In this document: positions 1 to 6,664 of the stretch, in pieces
Position numbering within the stretch: position 1 is the first letter of the stretch
How the letters are laid out: every line of letters starts with the position of its first letter
From: Candidatus Cloacimonadota bacterium
GTDB taxonomy: Bacteria; Cloacimonadota; Cloacimonadia; Cloacimonadales; TCS61
Assembly (NCBI GenBank): GCA_030667725.1
Contig: DAOUVH010000034.1
Location: 1 to 8,396 of the forward strand
Direction: 5' to 3'
DNA length: 8,396 nt
The notes under the pieces: model-generated
What the model saw: the letters and a program-made list of their open reading frames with translations, nothing else
Database searches by the model: none
Told to the model about the DNA's origin: nothing
Translations under genes and position numbers: made by a program

Positions 1-1
1 A

Positions 2-1000
2 ATAGCAACAGCACACGTAGAGTATGAGACAGCGAATCGTCATTATGCACATGTGGATTGTCCAGGACATGCTGATTATGTAAAGAACATGATCACCGGA
101 GCAGCTCAGATGGACGGAGCTATACTTGTAGTAAGTGCAGCAGATGGTCCAATGCCACAGACTCGTGAGCACATTTTGCTTGCCCGTCAGGTTGGAGTAC
201 CGGCTATGGTTGTGTTTTTAAACAAAGCAGACCTTGTAGATGACGATGAACTATTAGAACTTGTAGAGATGGAAGTACGTGAACTTTTGGAAGAGTATGA
301 ATTTCCTGGAGACGAGATTCCAATCGTAACAGGATCAGCTTTGAAAGCACTTAATGCAGAGCCGGAAGGTGAAGCAACAATTCAAGAACTGATGGATGCA
401 ATTGATTCATACATTCCCCTTCCAGAGCGAGATACAGATAAGCCTTTCTTATTACCAGTAGAGGATGTATTCTCAATATCCGGTCGTGGGACAGTAGCCA
501 CCGGTCGTATTGAGCGTGGAGTAGTTAAGGTAGGCGAGAAGATAGAAAGAGTAGGTATTCGCGAGACAATCACAACCACCTGTACAGGAGTTGAGATGTT
601 TCGTAAGCTTCTTGATAGTGGACAAGCCGGTGATAATGTAGGGATCCTGCTTCGTGGTATGGCAAAGGATGAGATCGAGCGTGGCATGGTATTAGCTAAG
701 CCGAAATCGATAACACCACATACAAAGTTTACGGGAGAGACATATGTACTAACTAAAGATGAAGGTGGACGTCATAAGCCATTCTTTAGTGGTTACAGAC
801 CTCAGTTCTATTTCCGGACAACAGATGTTACGGGTTCCATCACCCTTCCAGAGGGAGTTGAGATGGTAATGCCAGGTGATAATGTAACGATTTCAGCAGA
901 GCTTATCACACCGATCGCCATGGAGAAAGGTCTTCGTTATGCGATCCGTGAAGGTGGAAGAACTATCGGTGCCGGCGTCGTTGGCGAAGTTATAGAGTAA
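2..1000 (+). CDS. tuf: Elongation factor Tu, 5' end cut off by the window
   Basis: EF-Tu is the cytoplasmic GTPase that carries aminoacyl-tRNA to the ribosomal A site. The reading frame is open from base 2, so the gene starts upstream; 332 residues are visible. The first matches about residue 62 of mature E. coli EF-Tu, and the visible length equals the remaining E. coli length. P-loop and switch I are therefore missing. Visible are the G3 motif DCPGH (fragment residues 19-23, including the catalytic His), the G4 motif NKAD (from residue 74), the G5 motif GSAL, and complete domains 2 and 3 with [21 protein letters not shown] and [15 protein letters not shown] near-invariant. The GTG at 53 is an internal Val codon, not a start. 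Codon use differs from the genes downstream: 13 of 19 Arg codons are CGT by hand count, with only 3 AGA. It lies 14 bases before rpsJ with no terminator between, as in bacteria with linked str and S10 clusters. Identification is near certain; copy number in the genome is unknown. Confidence 0.99.
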   Translation: MATAHVEYETANRHYAHVDCPGHADYVKNMITGAAQMDGAILVVSAADGPMPQTREHILLARQVGVPAMVVFLNKADLVDDDELLELVEMEVRELLEEYEFPGDEIPIVTGSALKALNAEPEGEATIQELMDAIDSYIPLPERDTDKPFLLPVEDVFSISGRGTVATGRIERGVVKVGEKIERVGIRETITTTCTGVEMFRKLLDSGQAGDNVGILLRGMAKDEIERGMVLAKPKSITPHTKFTGETYVLTKDEGGRHKPFFSGYRPQFYFRTTDVTGSITLPEGVEMVMPGDNVTISAELITPIAMEKGLRYAIREGGRTIGAGVVGEVIE

Positions 1001-1004
1001 TCTC

Positions 1005-1009
1005 GGAGG
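1005..1009 (+). promoter_or_regulatory. Ribosome binding site deciding the GTG start of rpsJ
   Basis: GGAGG ends five bases before the GTG at 1015. No other usable start codon lies near this site in the S10 frame, so the site fixes a GTG start. It sits in the 14-base tuf-rpsJ gap, which is too short to hold a long regulatory leader. Confidence 0.85.
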
Positions 1010-1014
1010 AAATA

Positions 1015-1335
1015 GTGGGAAAGACAAATAACGAGAATAAGATCAGAATAAGACTTAAAGCGTATGATTATCGCTTATTAGATAAATCTGTAGCAGAGAT
1101 CGTTAAGAATACAAAAAACACCGGCGCAAAAATCGTTGGTCCAATTCCTCTGCCCACAGAAAGATCTCTTTATACGGTCTTAAAATCTCCACACGTTAAT
1201 AAAAAAGCACAAGAACAATTCGAAATGTTAGTGCACAAACGATTGATCGATATAGTAAATCCTACACCACAAACTACAGGAGCATTAAAGAAATTAAATC
1301 TTCCTGCTGGTGTACATGTTGAGATCAGGACGTAA
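1015..1335 (+). CDS. rpsJ: Small ribosomal subunit protein uS10 (NusE)
   Basis: uS10 is a 30S head protein and, as NusE, a partner of NusB and NusG in transcription antitermination. The 106-residue product carries the family signature: [14 protein letters not shown] near the N-terminus (residues 10-23), GPIPLPTE (42-49) and [14 protein letters not shown] (57-70), which covers the extended loop. It ends at GVHVEIRT. It is about three residues longer at the N-terminus than E. coli S10, with a polar GKTNNEN lead. The start is GTG, supported by a GGAGG five bases upstream. It follows tuf by 14 bases and precedes rplC by 11. In E. coli the S10 operon has a long leader controlled by L4; here tuf occupies that place, so that form of control cannot act at this position. 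Identification is secure. Confidence 0.99.
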   Translation: MGKTNNENKIRIRLKAYDYRLLDKSVAEIVKNTKNTGAKIVGPIPLPTERSLYTVLKSPHVNKKAQEQFEMLVHKRLIDIVNPTPQTTGALKKLNLPAGVHVEIRT

Positions 1336-1346
1336 AGGAGTTTGAG

Positions 1347-1970
1347 ATGATAGGGTTAATTGGAAAAAAAATCGGGATGACCCAAATTTTTGACGAAAAA
1401 GGGAATGTAATTCCTGTAACCGTTATTAAGGCTGGACCATGTCGTGTTATTCATCGTAAAAACAAAGAAAAGCATGGATATGATTCAGTGCAGTTGGGAT
1501 TTGAAGAAGTAGATGAGAAGAAAGTAAGTAAGCCGATGTTAGGGCACTTTAAAAAACATAAAAGTCCTCCATACAGATACATCAAAGAATTTCGTCTTAA
1601 ATTATATAAAGATATTAATGAAGGTGAAGTTTTTGACGTAAGTATGTTTGAGGAGCATGAACTACTAAAAGTTACAGGAACTTCAAAAGGTAAAGGATTC
1701 CAAGGTGTTATGAAGCGTCATAACTTCCACGGATTTAAAGCAACACATGGTGTTCATGAATCTTATAGAGGACCTGGCTCAATCGGACAATGCGCAACTC
1801 CAGCAAGAGTATTCAAAGGGAAAAAACTTCCCGGGCATCAGGGCGTAGATAAAGTTTCAGTTCTTAACTTACAAGTTGTTAAGATTGATGTTGAACGAAA
1901 TCTGGTTATGGTTAAGGGTGCTGTTCCCGGACATAGAAATTCAATTGTCCGTCTTAGAAAAGAACTGTGA
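1347..1970 (+). CDS. rplC: Large ribosomal subunit protein uL3
   Basis: uL3 is an early assembly protein of the 50S subunit whose long loop reaches toward the peptidyl transferase centre. The product has 207 residues, close to the 209 of E. coli. Diagnostic segments are [15 protein letters not shown] at the start, [16 protein letters not shown] (109-124), ATHG (132-135), GPGSIGQ (142-148) with RVFKGKK (154-160), and [10 protein letters not shown] near the end. Residue 150 is Ala (codon 1794-1796); in E. coli this is the Gln methylated by PrmB, so that modification cannot occur here. AAAGGAG ends six bases before the ATG and begins within the rpsJ stop codon. rplD follows 13 bases after the stop. 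A run of eight A residues near 1366-1373 stays in frame. Confidence 0.99.
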   Translation: MIGLIGKKIGMTQIFDEKGNVIPVTVIKAGPCRVIHRKNKEKHGYDSVQLGFEEVDEKKVSKPMLGHFKKHKSPPYRYIKEFRLKLYKDINEGEVFDVSMFEEHELLKVTGTSKGKGFQGVMKRHNFHGFKATHGVHESYRGPGSIGQCATPARVFKGKKLPGHQGVDKVSVLNLQVVKIDVERNLVMVKGAVPGHRNSIVRLRKEL

Positions 1971-1983
1971 TTGGGAGAAATAA

Positions 1984-2619
1984 ATGTTAAAAATAAATAA
2001 ATATTCAATGAAAGGTGAAGAGACAGGAACAAAAACACTTCCTAAATCCCTTTTTGCCGTAGAATCAAAAAATCCCAAAGCTTTAATATATGAAGTTATT
2101 AAGACTTATCTCGGTAATCAAAGAAAGGGAAATTCTTCTACACAAACCCGTGCTGAAGCAAACGGTAGCGGCAGGAAATTGTTTAAACAAAAAGGGACTG
2201 GTAATGCAAGACCTGGTAACTTGAGAACTCCACTTCGTGTCGGTGGTGGTGTTGCTTTTGGTCCTAAACCTAAAGACTGGTATAAGAAAATCCCAAAGAA
2301 AAAGAAAAGGCTAGCATTAAAACTTGCTCTTACAGAAAGAGCTAATGAAAAACAGATCATATTAATTGACTCACTTGATTTTAACAAACCGAACACAAAA
2401 GCTGCTAAAGAATTACTTGCTAAGATAGCTCCGGAAAGAAGCAGAAAACTTATTCTTATTGATGGAAGTGATCTGAATGTTATCAAATCTTTTTCTAATA
2501 TTCCTTATGTTACATTGGATAGAGCTGATTGTGTTTATCCATATGAAGTACTTCACTGCAACTGTCTTATTCTTACCGAAGCTGCATTGAATAAAATGAA
2601 GGAGGTATTTGCAAAATGA
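1984..2619 (+). CDS. rplD: Large ribosomal subunit protein uL4
   Basis: uL4 lines the peptide exit tunnel and, in E. coli and relatives, represses its own operon. The 211-residue product shows the basic tunnel loop at residues 56-108 (TRAEANGSGRKLFKQKGTGN, then ARPG, VGGGVAFGPKP and the Lys-rich KKIPKKKKR), followed by the alpha/beta globular domain with LTERANEKQIILIDSLDF. The Lys in QKGTG, where macrolide-resistance changes occur in E. coli L4 (K63), is retained. Several usually conserved loop positions vary: Phe replaces the common Trp before KQKGTG, and Asn follows GTG where Arg is usual. GGGAG lies six bases before the ATG. The TGA stop overlaps the rplW start as ATGA. The usual place for L4-mediated attenuation, an S10 leader, is absent in this window. 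Confidence 0.99.
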   Translation: MLKINKYSMKGEETGTKTLPKSLFAVESKNPKALIYEVIKTYLGNQRKGNSSTQTRAEANGSGRKLFKQKGTGNARPGNLRTPLRVGGGVAFGPKPKDWYKKIPKKKKRLALKLALTERANEKQIILIDSLDFNKPNTKAAKELLAKIAPERSRKLILIDGSDLNVIKSFSNIPYVTLDRADCVYPYEVLHCNCLILTEAALNKMKEVFAK

Positions 2620-2903
2620 GACAAGCAAGAGAAATAGTTATTGCCCCAATGATAACAGAAAAAACTTCTTCAGTTAAAAACGCAACAAATAGCTATACCT
2701 TTAGAGTAAGTGTTAATGCAAATAAGATCGAGATCGCTAAAGCAATTGAAAACATTTTCAAAGTGGACGTGATCAGGGTAAATACAATTTGTCAACGCGG
2801 TAAAGTTAAACGAATGGGAAGATATACCGGAAAACGTGCCGATTGGAAAAAGGCTATAGTCAAACTTAAAGAAGGTGATTCAATAGCCGAATTTGAGGCA
2901 TAG
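2616..2903 (+). CDS. rplW: Large ribosomal subunit protein uL23
   Basis: uL23 sits at the polypeptide tunnel exit and is the docking site for trigger factor and the signal recognition particle. The 95-residue length is normal for bacteria. Recognisable are the N-terminal [12 protein letters not shown] (residues 8-19), [19 protein letters not shown] (27-45), the central VDVIRVNT (50-57) and the [18 protein letters not shown] stretch (65-82) that binds 23S rRNA. The start codon overlaps the rplD stop by four bases (ATGA, 2616-2619), and its GGAGG at 2601-2605 lies inside rplD, so translation is probably coupled to L4. rplB starts 11 bases after its stop. Confidence 0.99.
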   Translation: MRQAREIVIAPMITEKTSSVKNATNSYTFRVSVNANKIEIAKAIENIFKVDVIRVNTICQRGKVKRMGRYTGKRADWKKAIVKLKEGDSIAEFEA

Positions 2904-2914
2904 GGAGAATTAGA

Positions 2915-3745
2915 ATGGGAATTAAAAAATATAGACCAATTACTCCGACGATGAGATTCAAAACCGGTTTTACGTTCGAAGAGATCACAAAAACCAAACC
3001 GGAAAAATCTCTGATCAAACCTCTTCCACAAAAAGCTGGAAGAAATCATCATGGTCGAATTACATGCCGACATCGTGGTGGTGGTCATAAAAAACATTAT
3101 AGAATCATTGATTTCAAAAGAAACAAATATGAAATTCCTGCAAAAGTTGCAGCTATCGAATACGATCCTAATAGAAGCGCCAGAATCGCTTTACTTTTCT
3201 ATGTTGATGGAGAGAAAAGATACATTCTTGCTCCATTAGGTATCGAGGTTGGAGATCAAATAATTTCAGGACCTAATGCTCCGATCAAAGTTGGAAACGC
3301 TTTACCGCTCGATAGAATTCCACTTGGAACAACTATTCATAATGTTGAGTTCAAGCAGGGTAAAGGTGGTCAAATTGCTAGAAGTGCAGGATCATATGCA
3401 CAAGTAGTGGCTAAAGAAGGCGGATATGTTCACGTAAAGATGCCATCAAATGATATTCATCTTATAAGAAGAGAATGCTACGCTACTATTGGTCAGGTTG
3501 GAAACACAGAACATGATTCAATTGTTATAGGTAAAGCAGGACGTAATCGCTGGAAAGGTATTCGCCCAACTGTTCGTGGCGTTGCCATGAATCCAGTTGA
3601 CCATCCAATGGGTGGTGGTGAAGCGAAAACATCGGGTGGTGGACATCCTGTATCACCATGGGGTGTATTGGCCAAAGGTGGTCATACTCGCAAGAAACGT
3701 AAGTACTCAAATAAGTACATTATTAAATCTAAAAAGAAACGATAG
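2915..3745 (+). CDS. rplB: Large ribosomal subunit protein uL2
   Basis: uL2 is a universally conserved 50S protein needed for subunit joining and for shaping the peptidyl transferase region. The product has 276 residues against 273 in E. coli. It contains the N-terminal RPITPTMR, the RNA-binding [17 protein letters not shown] (47-63), [13 protein letters not shown] (81-93), an SH3-like central part with [17 protein letters not shown] and [14 protein letters not shown], and the C-terminal [17 protein letters not shown] (220-236) followed by HPVSPWG and a very basic tail. His230 is kept; residue 232 is Met where E. coli and many bacteria have His (codon 3608-3610). I recall DHPM also in Bacteroidota, so it is probably a lineage trait. 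GGGAG overlaps the rplW stop, seven bases before the ATG. Confidence 0.99.
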   Translation: MGIKKYRPITPTMRFKTGFTFEEITKTKPEKSLIKPLPQKAGRNHHGRITCRHRGGGHKKHYRIIDFKRNKYEIPAKVAAIEYDPNRSARIALLFYVDGEKRYILAPLGIEVGDQIISGPNAPIKVGNALPLDRIPLGTTIHNVEFKQGKGGQIARSAGSYAQVVAKEGGYVHVKMPSNDIHLIRRECYATIGQVGNTEHDSIVIGKAGRNRWKGIRPTVRGVAMNPVDHPMGGGEAKTSGGGHPVSPWGVLAKGGHTRKKRKYSNKYIIKSKKKR

Positions 3746-3756
3746 AAGGAAGAATT

Positions 3757-4020
3757 ATGTCTCGATCGATTAAAAAAGGACCTTTTGTAGATAAACATCT
3801 CGAGAAGAAAGTAGATGTATTAAATGAATCAGGTAAAAAGGAAGTTATTAAAACCTGGTCTAGAAGATCAACCGTTTTACCAAAATTTATAGAGCACACA
3901 TTTGCAGTCCATAATGGTCGTAAATTTATACCCGTGTATGTAACAGAAAATATGGTTGGACACAAATTAGGGGAATTTGCTCCCACACGTATATATCGTG
4001 GTCATAAAACAAGAAGTTAA
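3757..4020 (+). CDS. rpsS: Small ribosomal subunit protein uS19
   Basis: uS19 forms a complex with uS13 in the 30S head and contacts the A-site tRNA. The 87-residue product starts [19 protein letters not shown] and contains [10 protein letters not shown] (34-43), [20 protein letters not shown] (50-69) and the closing [14 protein letters not shown], all family hallmarks. It ends at GHKTRS and lacks the longer Lys-rich tail of the E. coli protein. AAGGA at 3746-3750 lies six bases before the ATG. The rplV ribosome binding site follows 13 bases after its stop. Identification is secure. Confidence 0.99.
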   Translation: MSRSIKKGPFVDKHLEKKVDVLNESGKKEVIKTWSRRSTVLPKFIEHTFAVHNGRKFIPVYVTENMVGHKLGEFAPTRIYRGHKTRS

Positions 4021-4033
4021 GATTAAAGAAAAA

Positions 4034-4038
4034 GGGAG
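4034..4038 (+). promoter_or_regulatory. Ribosome binding site deciding the rplV start at 4048
   Basis: GGGAG touches the upstream ATG at 4039 with no spacer, which ribosomes would not use well. The in-frame ATG at 4048 is nine bases downstream and gives the usual L22 N-terminus, MEATARVRNLR. Confidence 0.8.
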
Positions 4039-4047
4039 ATGATAGTA

Positions 4048-4413
4048 ATGGAAGCAACAGCCAGAGTTAGGAACTTAAGAGGTTCGGCCAGAAAGGCGAG
4101 ATTGATCCTTGATCTCATCCGCGGCAAAACTGTACCCGAAGCTCAAAAAATACTGCTATTCTCGAAGAAAAGCGTGGCGGCTGATGTTGGCAAACTTCTT
4201 AATTCTGCAATTGCAAACGCAACAATGAAAGAAGGAAAGGTTGAAATTGATAACATGTTCGTCAGCGAAGTTTTTGCCGATGATGGTCCTATTATGAAAA
4301 GAATGAGACCTCGTGCTCAAGGTAGAGCAACTGTTATTAGAAGAAGAACTTGTCACATCACACTGCAAATTTTGGATAAAGAAGAGGAGGCTACCCTTGG
4401 GACAAAAAGTTAA
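4048..4413 (+). CDS. rplV: Large ribosomal subunit protein uL22
   Basis: uL22 contacts all domains of 23S rRNA, and its long beta hairpin lines the exit tunnel beside uL4. With the start at 4048 the product has 121 residues. It opens MEATARVRNLRGSARKARLI, then DLIRGKTVPEAQKIL, LLNSAIANA, VSEVFADDGP and the hairpin region MRPRAQGRATVIRRRTCHIT (near residues 86-105). A longer form from the ATG at 4039 would add only Met-Ile-Val and has its ribosome binding site directly against the start, so I reject it. The last 17 bases overlap rpsC, and the C-terminal tail EEEATLGTKS is encoded in the same DNA as the rpsC ribosome binding site and start, which may constrain it. Confidence 0.97.
   Translation: MEATARVRNLRGSARKARLILDLIRGKTVPEAQKILLFSKKSVAADVGKLLNSAIANATMKEGKVEIDNMFVSEVFADDGPIMKRMRPRAQGRATVIRRRTCHITLQILDKEEEATLGTKS
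4386..4390 (+). promoter_or_regulatory. Ribosome binding site deciding the TTG start of rpsC
   Basis: GGAGG, within AGAGGAGG, lies inside the 3' end of rplV, six bases before the TTG at 4397. It supports the TTG as the S3 start, because the next residues (GQKVNP) are the universal S3 N-terminus. Confidence 0.9.
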
Positions 4414-5044
4414 TCCAATTAGTTACCGAATTGGCGTAAACAAAAACTATGATTCAATATGGTTTGCATCAGGCGAGGATTATATTAATAAATTTCATGA
4501 AGATCTTAAGATCAAGAAATACATTAATAACCGACTTAAGGATGCAATGATCTCCAAGATCATTATCCAAAGAAAAACGAAATCAATTACGATTGATATT
4601 CATACTGCAAGACCTGGACAGGTCATTGGTCGTAAAGGTTCAGAAATCGAGAATTTGCGTAATGAACTAACAGTTCTTGTTAATAAAAACAAAAAGAATG
4701 AATTAAACGTGTTTGTAAATGTTCAAGAGATCAAAGATCTATGGACAGATGCAAAACTTGTAGGAAAAGAAATTGGCTCTCAGCTTCAAAGAAGAATCTC
4801 TTTCCGAAGAGCCATGAAATTTGCGATCCGTAATGCAATGAGAAGTGGCGTTGAAGGAATTAAGGTTCAATGCGCAGGTCGTTTAGGCGGAGCTGAAATG
4901 GCACGTACCGAAAGATATCATGAAGGTAGAACACCGCTTCATACTTTAAGAGCTGATATTGATTATGCTCTTACCGAAGTTAACACAACATACGGTATTA
5001 TCGGCATAAAGATTTGGATCTACAAAGGCGATATTCTTAATTAA
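4397..5044 (+). CDS. rpsC: Small ribosomal subunit protein uS3, TTG start
   Basis: uS3 sits at the mRNA entry tunnel of the 30S subunit and takes part in ribosomal helicase activity. From the TTG the product has 215 residues. The N-terminal MGQKVNPISYRIGVNK is the family start. A KH domain follows, with ARPGQVIGRKGSEIE (GXXG at 78-81), and the C-terminal domain has QRRISFRRAMKFAIRNAM, GRLGGAEMARTERYHEGR and PLHTLRADIDYA. The RRxxFRRAMK basic cluster linked to helicase function is retained. The same frame stays open upstream to an ATG at 4313, but that adds 28 residues unrelated to S3 that overlap rplV. The gene overlaps rplV by 17 bases, so coupled translation is likely. The protein lacks the longer C-terminal extension of E. 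coli S3. rplP begins 16 bases on. Confidence 0.98.
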   Translation: MGQKVNPISYRIGVNKNYDSIWFASGEDYINKFHEDLKIKKYINNRLKDAMISKIIIQRKTKSITIDIHTARPGQVIGRKGSEIENLRNELTVLVNKNKKNELNVFVNVQEIKDLWTDAKLVGKEIGSQLQRRISFRRAMKFAIRNAMRSGVEGIKVQCAGRLGGAEMARTERYHEGRTPLHTLRADIDYALTEVNTTYGIIGIKIWIYKGDILN

Positions 5045-5060
5045 TTCAGGAGATTGATAA

Positions 5061-5477
5061 ATGTTAGCACCAAAAAAAGTTAAATATAGAAAAATGCAGA
5101 AAGGACGAACCAGAGGATTGGCTCATCGGGGAAGTACACTTAATTTTGGAGATTTCGGATTATACTCCATTGCACCAGGCTGGATCTCAAGTCGTCAAAT
5201 TGAAGCTGCACGTATAACGATAACACGTAAAATGAAAAGAACCGGAAAATTATGGATCCGAATATTCCCGGATAAACCGATTACTGCAAAACCTGCTGAA
5301 ACTCGTATGGGTAAAGGTAAAGGAGCTCCGGAATATTGGGTAGCGGTTGTTAAGCCCGGTAGGATATTATTTGAATTTGAGGGTGTTGATTTGGAAACCG
5401 CAAAAGAGATCAACCGTCTCGTTGGATACAAACTTCCTGTGAAAATCAAATTAGATATTAGAGAGGGAGTTGAATAA
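5061..5477 (+). CDS. rplP: Large ribosomal subunit protein uL16
   Basis: uL16 binds late in 50S assembly and helps place tRNA in the A and P sites. The product has 138 residues, close to the 136 of E. coli. It shows [16 protein letters not shown] at the start, then [11 protein letters not shown], the [17 protein letters not shown] stretch (44-60), [11 protein letters not shown] (65-75) and [20 protein letters not shown] (81-100). Arg82 matches E. coli Arg81, the residue hydroxylated by RoxA; whether an oxygenase exists here cannot be told. AGGAG lies eight bases before the ATG. The TAA stop shares its last base with the rpmC ATG (TAATG, 5475-5479), a typical coupled junction. Confidence 0.99.
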   Translation: MLAPKKVKYRKMQKGRTRGLAHRGSTLNFGDFGLYSIAPGWISSRQIEAARITITRKMKRTGKLWIRIFPDKPITAKPAETRMGKGKGAPEYWVAVVKPGRILFEFEGVDLETAKEINRLVGYKLPVKIKLDIREGVE

Positions 5478-5671
5478 TGAAAATTACAGAATTGCGTGAA
5501 TTGACTAATGATGAATTAGCACAAAAACTTCATGATAGCCAGGAAGAGTTGTTTAATTTAAGATTTCAAAAATCAATGAACAGCCTGGAGAATGCAAACA
5601 AGATAAAAGATGTTAAGAAAGACGTTGCTCGCATGAAAACTCTTTTAAAAGAAAGGGAATTAAGAGGTTAA
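5477..5671 (+). CDS. rpmC: Large ribosomal subunit protein uL29
   Basis: uL29 is a small helical hairpin next to uL23 at the tunnel exit. The 64-residue product has the expected two-helix pattern. The first helix carries [20 protein letters not shown], then comes the signature [14 protein letters not shown] (26-39), and a second helix rich in Lys and Arg ends at KERELRG. The start overlaps the rplP stop by one base, and its GGGAG (5465-5469) lies inside rplP. rpsQ starts after a single spacer base. Length and sequence are standard. Confidence 0.98.
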   Translation: MKITELRELTNDELAQKLHDSQEELFNLRFQKSMNSLENANKIKDVKKDVARMKTLLKERELRG

Positions 5672-5672
5672 A

Positions 5673-5921
5673 ATGGCTAGAAAATTAACCAAGACAGGCA
5701 CTGTCGTTAGTGACAAAATGGATAAAACAATAGTAGTGAAAGTTGAACGTCAGTTCAAGCACCCACTGTATAAGAAAATTGTTAGAACACATAAAAAATT
5801 TAAAGCTCATGACGAAAAGAATGAATGTGGTATCGGAGATGTTGTTCTTATTGAAGAAAGCAATCCGATAAGTCGTCATAAAAGATGGTCATTGAGCAAA
5901 ATAATTACGAAAAGTAAATAA
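5673..5921 (+). CDS. rpsQ: Small ribosomal subunit protein uS17
   Basis: uS17 is a primary 16S rRNA binding protein of the 30S body with an OB fold. The 82 residues include [20 protein letters not shown] (7-26), [20 protein letters not shown] (30-49) and [20 protein letters not shown] (53-72), all hallmark S17 segments. AAGAGG ends five bases before the ATG, within the end of rpmC. The stop TAA is part of the rplN ribosome binding site (AAGGAG at 5920-5925). Confidence 0.99.
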   Translation: MARKLTKTGTVVSDKMDKTIVVKVERQFKHPLYKKIVRTHKKFKAHDEKNECGIGDVVLIEESNPISRHKRWSLSKIITKSK

Positions 5922-5931
5922 GGAGTCTGAA

Positions 5932-6300
5932 ATGATTCAAGCTCAGACAAGATTAATTATAGCAGATAATTCTGGGGCAAAAAAAGCTGAATGCATCAAA
6001 GTTCTTGGCGGATCAAAAAGAAGATATGCCAGTCTTGGAGATGTTATTGTTGTTGCAATTAAGTCAGCAACTCCAAATGGCAAGATCAGAAAAGGTGCAG
6101 TAGAAAGAGCTGTGATCGTGCGTACTCACAAAGAAGTTAGCAGACCTGATGGAACATATATTCGTTTCCAGGATAATGCAGCTGTTATCATTGATGAGAG
6201 ATTAGAACCGGTTGCAACTCGTATCTTTGGACCTGTAGCACGTGAATTGAGAGAACATGGATTTATGAAAATCATCTCTCTGGCACCGGAAGTTCTTTAG
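5932..6300 (+). CDS. rplN: Large ribosomal subunit protein uL14
   Basis: uL14 forms part of the inter-subunit bridge and is the binding site of the silencing factor RsfS. The 122-residue product matches the bacterial family almost end to end: [52 protein letters not shown], the [18 protein letters not shown] stretch and the C-terminal GTRIFGPV-like region (here [14 protein letters not shown]), closing with [18 protein letters not shown] overlaps the rpsQ stop. In E. coli rplN opens the separate spc operon; here only 10 bases separate it from rpsQ and no promoter is visible, so a joint S10-spc transcript is likely. rplX starts eight bases after the stop. Confidence 0.99.
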   Translation: MIQAQTRLIIADNSGAKKAECIKVLGGSKRRYASLGDVIVVAIKSATPNGKIRKGAVERAVIVRTHKEVSRPDGTYIRFQDNAAVIIDERLEPVATRIFGPVARELREHGFMKIISLAPEVL

Positions 6301-6308
6301 AGGTAACT

Positions 6309-6653
6309 ATGTTTAAGAATAATAGAAAAAAACAAAGTGCAAAAAAAATGAGAATCAAAAAAGGTGATAATGTTGTAGTTATTGCTGGGAAATACAAAGG
6401 GGTTAAAGGTAGAGTTCTTAAAGCAATACCAAAAGAAAACAGGGTAATTGTTGAAAAAGTTAACTTTATCAAGAAACACACCCGACCTAATCAACAGAAC
6501 CAACAGGGCGGGATCGTAGAAAAGGAAGCTCCAATTCATATTTCAAATGTGAAATTGTATAACGAAAAGATCAATGATGTAACTCGTGCTGTATTTAAAG
6601 AGCATGGAGACTCCAGAACTCGTGTTTGTAAAAAAACCGGTGATGAGATCTAA
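6309..6653 (+). CDS. rplX: Large ribosomal subunit protein uL24
   Basis: uL24 is an assembly-initiator protein of the 50S subunit with a KOW (SH3-like) fold. The product has 114 residues, somewhat longer than the usual 100-105. A basic lead of about 13 residues ([13 protein letters not shown]) precedes the normal start [18 protein letters not shown]; the KOW part is near residues 15-42. [20 protein letters not shown] (56-75) and HISNV are diagnostic, and the end is [11 protein letters not shown]. The start at 6309 is preferred because AGAGG ends five bases upstream, whereas the internal Met14 codon (6348) lies behind an A-rich stretch with no ribosome binding site. The basic extension is therefore probably real. 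rplE follows closely, with its ribosome binding site overlapping the rplX stop. Confidence 0.97.
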   Translation: MFKNNRKKQSAKKMRIKKGDNVVVIAGKYKGVKGRVLKAIPKENRVIVEKVNFIKKHTRPNQQNQQGGIVEKEAPIHISNVKLYNEKINDVTRAVFKEHGDSRTRVCKKTGDEI

Positions 6654-6658
6654 AGGAG
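6653..6658 (+). promoter_or_regulatory. Ribosome binding site deciding the rplE start at 6665
   Basis: AAGGAG abuts the ATG at 6659 with no spacer but stands six bases before the in-frame ATG at 6665. The latter is the better start, giving [12 protein letters not shown]. Confidence 0.8.
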
Positions 6659-6664
6659 ATGGGG

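Noticed and set aside
53..55. GTG at 53 as the start of EF-Tu
   Set aside because: It is the Val codon directly before DCPGH. The frame stays open from base 2 and the upstream residues (HVEYET, RHYAH) are conserved EF-Tu sequence, so the gene simply enters from the left.
382..687. Minus-strand open frame opposite tuf
   Set aside because: It is antisense to strongly conserved EF-Tu sequence, has no recognisable domain and no separate ribosome binding site context. The same applies to minus-strand frames near 2118-2486, 2792-3097, 6595-6951 and 7734-7994.
1364..1375. Run of eight A residues in rplC as a slippage or frameshift site
   Set aside because: L3 is continuous and full length in a single frame through the run, with no alternative product of sense downstream.
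3051..3239. Second plus-strand frame of 62 codons inside rplB
   Set aside because: It is a frame shadow of conserved L2 sequence, without a ribosome binding site or known similarity.
3605..3613. Loss of the functionally implicated L2 histidine
   Set aside because: The histidine linked to peptidyl transfer (His229 in mature E. coli numbering) is the first His of DHPH and is present; only the second is replaced.
4313..4396. Upstream extension of S3 to an ATG at 4313
   Set aside because: The added residues overlap rplV in another frame and do not resemble S3; the TTG at 4397 has a good ribosome binding site and the universal N-terminus.
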